NCBI RefSeq assembly: GCF_003260995.1
Contig: NZ_CP030040.1
Location: 3,271,176 to 3,335,175, forward strand
DNA length: 64,000 bases
Source: Acetobacterium sp. KB-1
GTDB lineage: Bacteria > Bacillota > Clostridia > Eubacteriales > Eubacteriaceae
Direction of reading: 5' to 3'
Under the pieces are notes generated by a model. It ran no database searches, was not told the origin of the DNA, and saw only the letters and a program-made list of their open reading frames with translations. Made by a program: the position numbers and the translations under genes. How positions within the stretch are numbered: position 1 is the first letter of the stretch; each line of letters begins with the position of its first letter. This document shows, piece by piece, positions 63,926-64,000 of this stretch.

Positions 63926-64000
63926 ATGACACAATATAGCGATGAATTCAAAGAACATATTATACAGCAGATGTTGCCGCCGATCAGCAAATCAGTTCGT
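63926..64000 (+). CDS. start of another transposase gene (helix-turn-helix, partial)
   Basis: The first 25 codons (MTQYSDEFKEHIIQQMLPPI) match the N-terminus of OrfA-like transposases of the IS3/HTH type, with AGGATAGGAG upstream. The gene leaves the window. A 19-base palindrome (TTTACTATA/TATAGTAAA) lies 35-50 bases upstream. Confidence 0.75.
   Translation, partial: MTQYSDEFKEHIIQQMLPPISKSVR

Noticed and set aside
1-64000. CRISPR arrays, tRNA and rRNA genes
   Set aside because: No regularly spaced repeats, no cloverleaf-like segments and no rRNA-like stretches were seen by reading; a tRNA search program could still find one I missed.

Overview
The window looks like chromosome from an acetogenic, Gram-positive anaerobe close to Acetobacterium (Eubacteriaceae). 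The main reason is a regulator-EtfB-EtfA-FAD lactate dehydrogenase-permease-racemase block at 33.4-41.0 kb, which matches the electron-confurcating lactate (lct) locus of Acetobacterium. A corrinoid methyl-transfer protein beside a GntR regulator and a DUF1638 protein, a T-box in front of ileS, a Veg protein, ECF vitamin transporters and a non-DAP-type MurE signature agree with this. The species cannot be fixed from the sequence alone.

Layout. 0-1.9 kb: end of a corrinoid protein, GntR/UTRA regulator, DUF1638. 2-8.4 kb: murE, exonuclease III, Uup-like ABC-F, gamma-carbonic anhydrase, an ECF S-component and an anchored surface protein, with two inverted copies of a 100-bp palindromic repeat. 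8.5-17.5 kb: T-box and ileS (with a swapped GIHH signature), a flagellin carrying a metalloprotease domain (flagellinolysin), a zinc-ribbon protein, pheA, a LUD protein, a HAD phosphatase and veg. 17.5-25 kb: a TetR-MATE operon with a 29-bp operator, arcA-arcB, a phosphohexomutase and a ChW-repeat secreted protein.

25-33 kb: a transporter island with an ECF S-T-A operon diverging from an AraC regulator and two half-size ABC exporters. The ECF arm looks decayed: ecfT has a frameshift in a 6-C tract, and the ATPase runs out of frame into the remnant of a third exporter. 33.4-41 kb: the lct locus with a clear sigma-A promoter and a FadR-type operator at the start of transcription. 41-45.5 kb: an exonuclease, a PadR/DUF1048 pair, small proteins and a complete IS3-family element. 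46-51.5 kb: an ABC-2 export operon and a large MalT-like LuxR regulator. 51.6-53.6 kb: a TetR regulator and a ferredoxin-type aldo/keto reductase sharing an operator motif.

53.6-60.2 kb: a five-gene operon (APH-fold kinase, tandem class II aldolase, GlpA-like and GlpB-like flavoproteins, DUF1667) facing a SorC regulator that has an in-frame stop. This is the best candidate for an undescribed catabolic pathway. The window closes with PhzF, a DUF7000-like protein, an IS66 element that has lost its left end, and the start of another insertion sequence. I saw no tRNA, rRNA or CRISPR.
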